Positions 6,433 through 6,523 of a stretch of 6,523 bases of DNA are shown piece by piece (the stretch's first letter is position 1; every line of letters starts with the position of its first letter). The stretch is from Flavobacterium sp. Lineage in GTDB: Bacteria > Bacteroidota > Bacteroidia > Flavobacteriales > Flavobacteriaceae. The stretch covers positions 1 to 6,523 of the forward strand of contig JALRGZ010000326.1 in assembly GCA_023253295.1 (NCBI GenBank), written 5' to 3'. Position numbers and translations under genes: made by a program. The notes beneath the pieces were generated by a model that was given only the letters and a program-made list of their open reading frames with translations, did no database searches and had not been told where the DNA came from.

Positions 6433-6523
6433 ATAGTTAGTTAGTCAGCATGTCAGTCAGTATTTGAGTCAAATTCAACATGCCAGTCAGAAGGTCAGTC
6501 AGCACTTCAGTCAACTTGTCTGA
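6433..6523. repeat. Degenerate 12-bp minisatellite (TCAGNANNTCAG)
   Basis: Units start at 6445, 6457, 6475, 6487, 6499 and 6511, with a 6-base half unit at 6469 and a decayed unit (ATAGTTAGTTAG) at 6433. The best units are TCAGCATGTCAG and TCAACATGCCAG. The array reaches the right edge. Because 12 is a multiple of 3, frames stay open. On the minus strand one frame enters from the edge and reads LTEVLTDLLTGMLNLTQILT before stopping at TAA 6439-6437, so this could be the tail of a gene outside the window. Equally it may be noncoding repeat DNA. Confidence 0.7.

Noticed and set aside
6433..6523. Repeat array considered as a CRISPR
   Set aside because: Units of 12 bp are contiguous and degenerate, without spacers or cas genes.

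Overview
The window looks like chromosomal DNA from a member of the Bacteroidota, most likely a Flavobacterium-type organism. The evidence is the AT-rich sequence, A-rich leaders without Shine-Dalgarno motifs, four matches to the Bacteroidota -7 promoter octamer TAnnTTTG, a secreted multi-domain surface protein with MBG repeats, and a PorP/SprF-type remnant. The genus is an inference.

Left part (1-2605, minus strand): the 5' 438 codons of a large secreted protein, with a signal peptide, an N-terminal sandwich domain, an Ig-like domain and the start of a tandem MBG repeat array. It runs off the left edge with no stop codon. Upstream of it on the same strand, after a 230-bp gap, lies an orphan two-TM histidine kinase with almost no periplasmic sensor. 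Its true start is probably the ATG at 2605, because the upstream TTG lies inside a promoter box.

Centre (2743-4384, plus strand): divergent from the kinase is a two-gene operon with a 10-bp gap. It encodes an SGNH/GDSL esterase-like hydrolase and an aldo/keto reductase with an intact catalytic tetrad. A strong hairpin separates it from the convergent gene that follows.

Right-centre (4428-6079): a LysR-type regulator and an MdaB-like NAD(P)H:quinone reductase are divergently transcribed from a 95-bp region. That region holds interleaved Bacteroidota promoters, a 10-bp direct repeat spaced 31 bp apart and a 13-bp palindrome. This is the classical layout of a LysR regulator controlling its divergent neighbour. 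A perfect 24-bp inverted repeat ends mdaB.

Right end (6100-6523): a 99-codon fragment, on the minus strand, of the C-terminus of a PorP/SprF-like type IX secretion membrane protein, cut off at its 5' end. Next to it is a degenerate 12-bp minisatellite running to the window edge. I read this as genomic debris or a rearrangement junction.

Most of the window is ordinary accessory and metabolic content. I see no CRISPR array, RNA gene, intact mobile element or evident new defence system. The parts most worth a second look are the homogenised adhesin repeats, the LysR/mdaB control region, the unusual kinase and the sprF remnant with its minisatellite.
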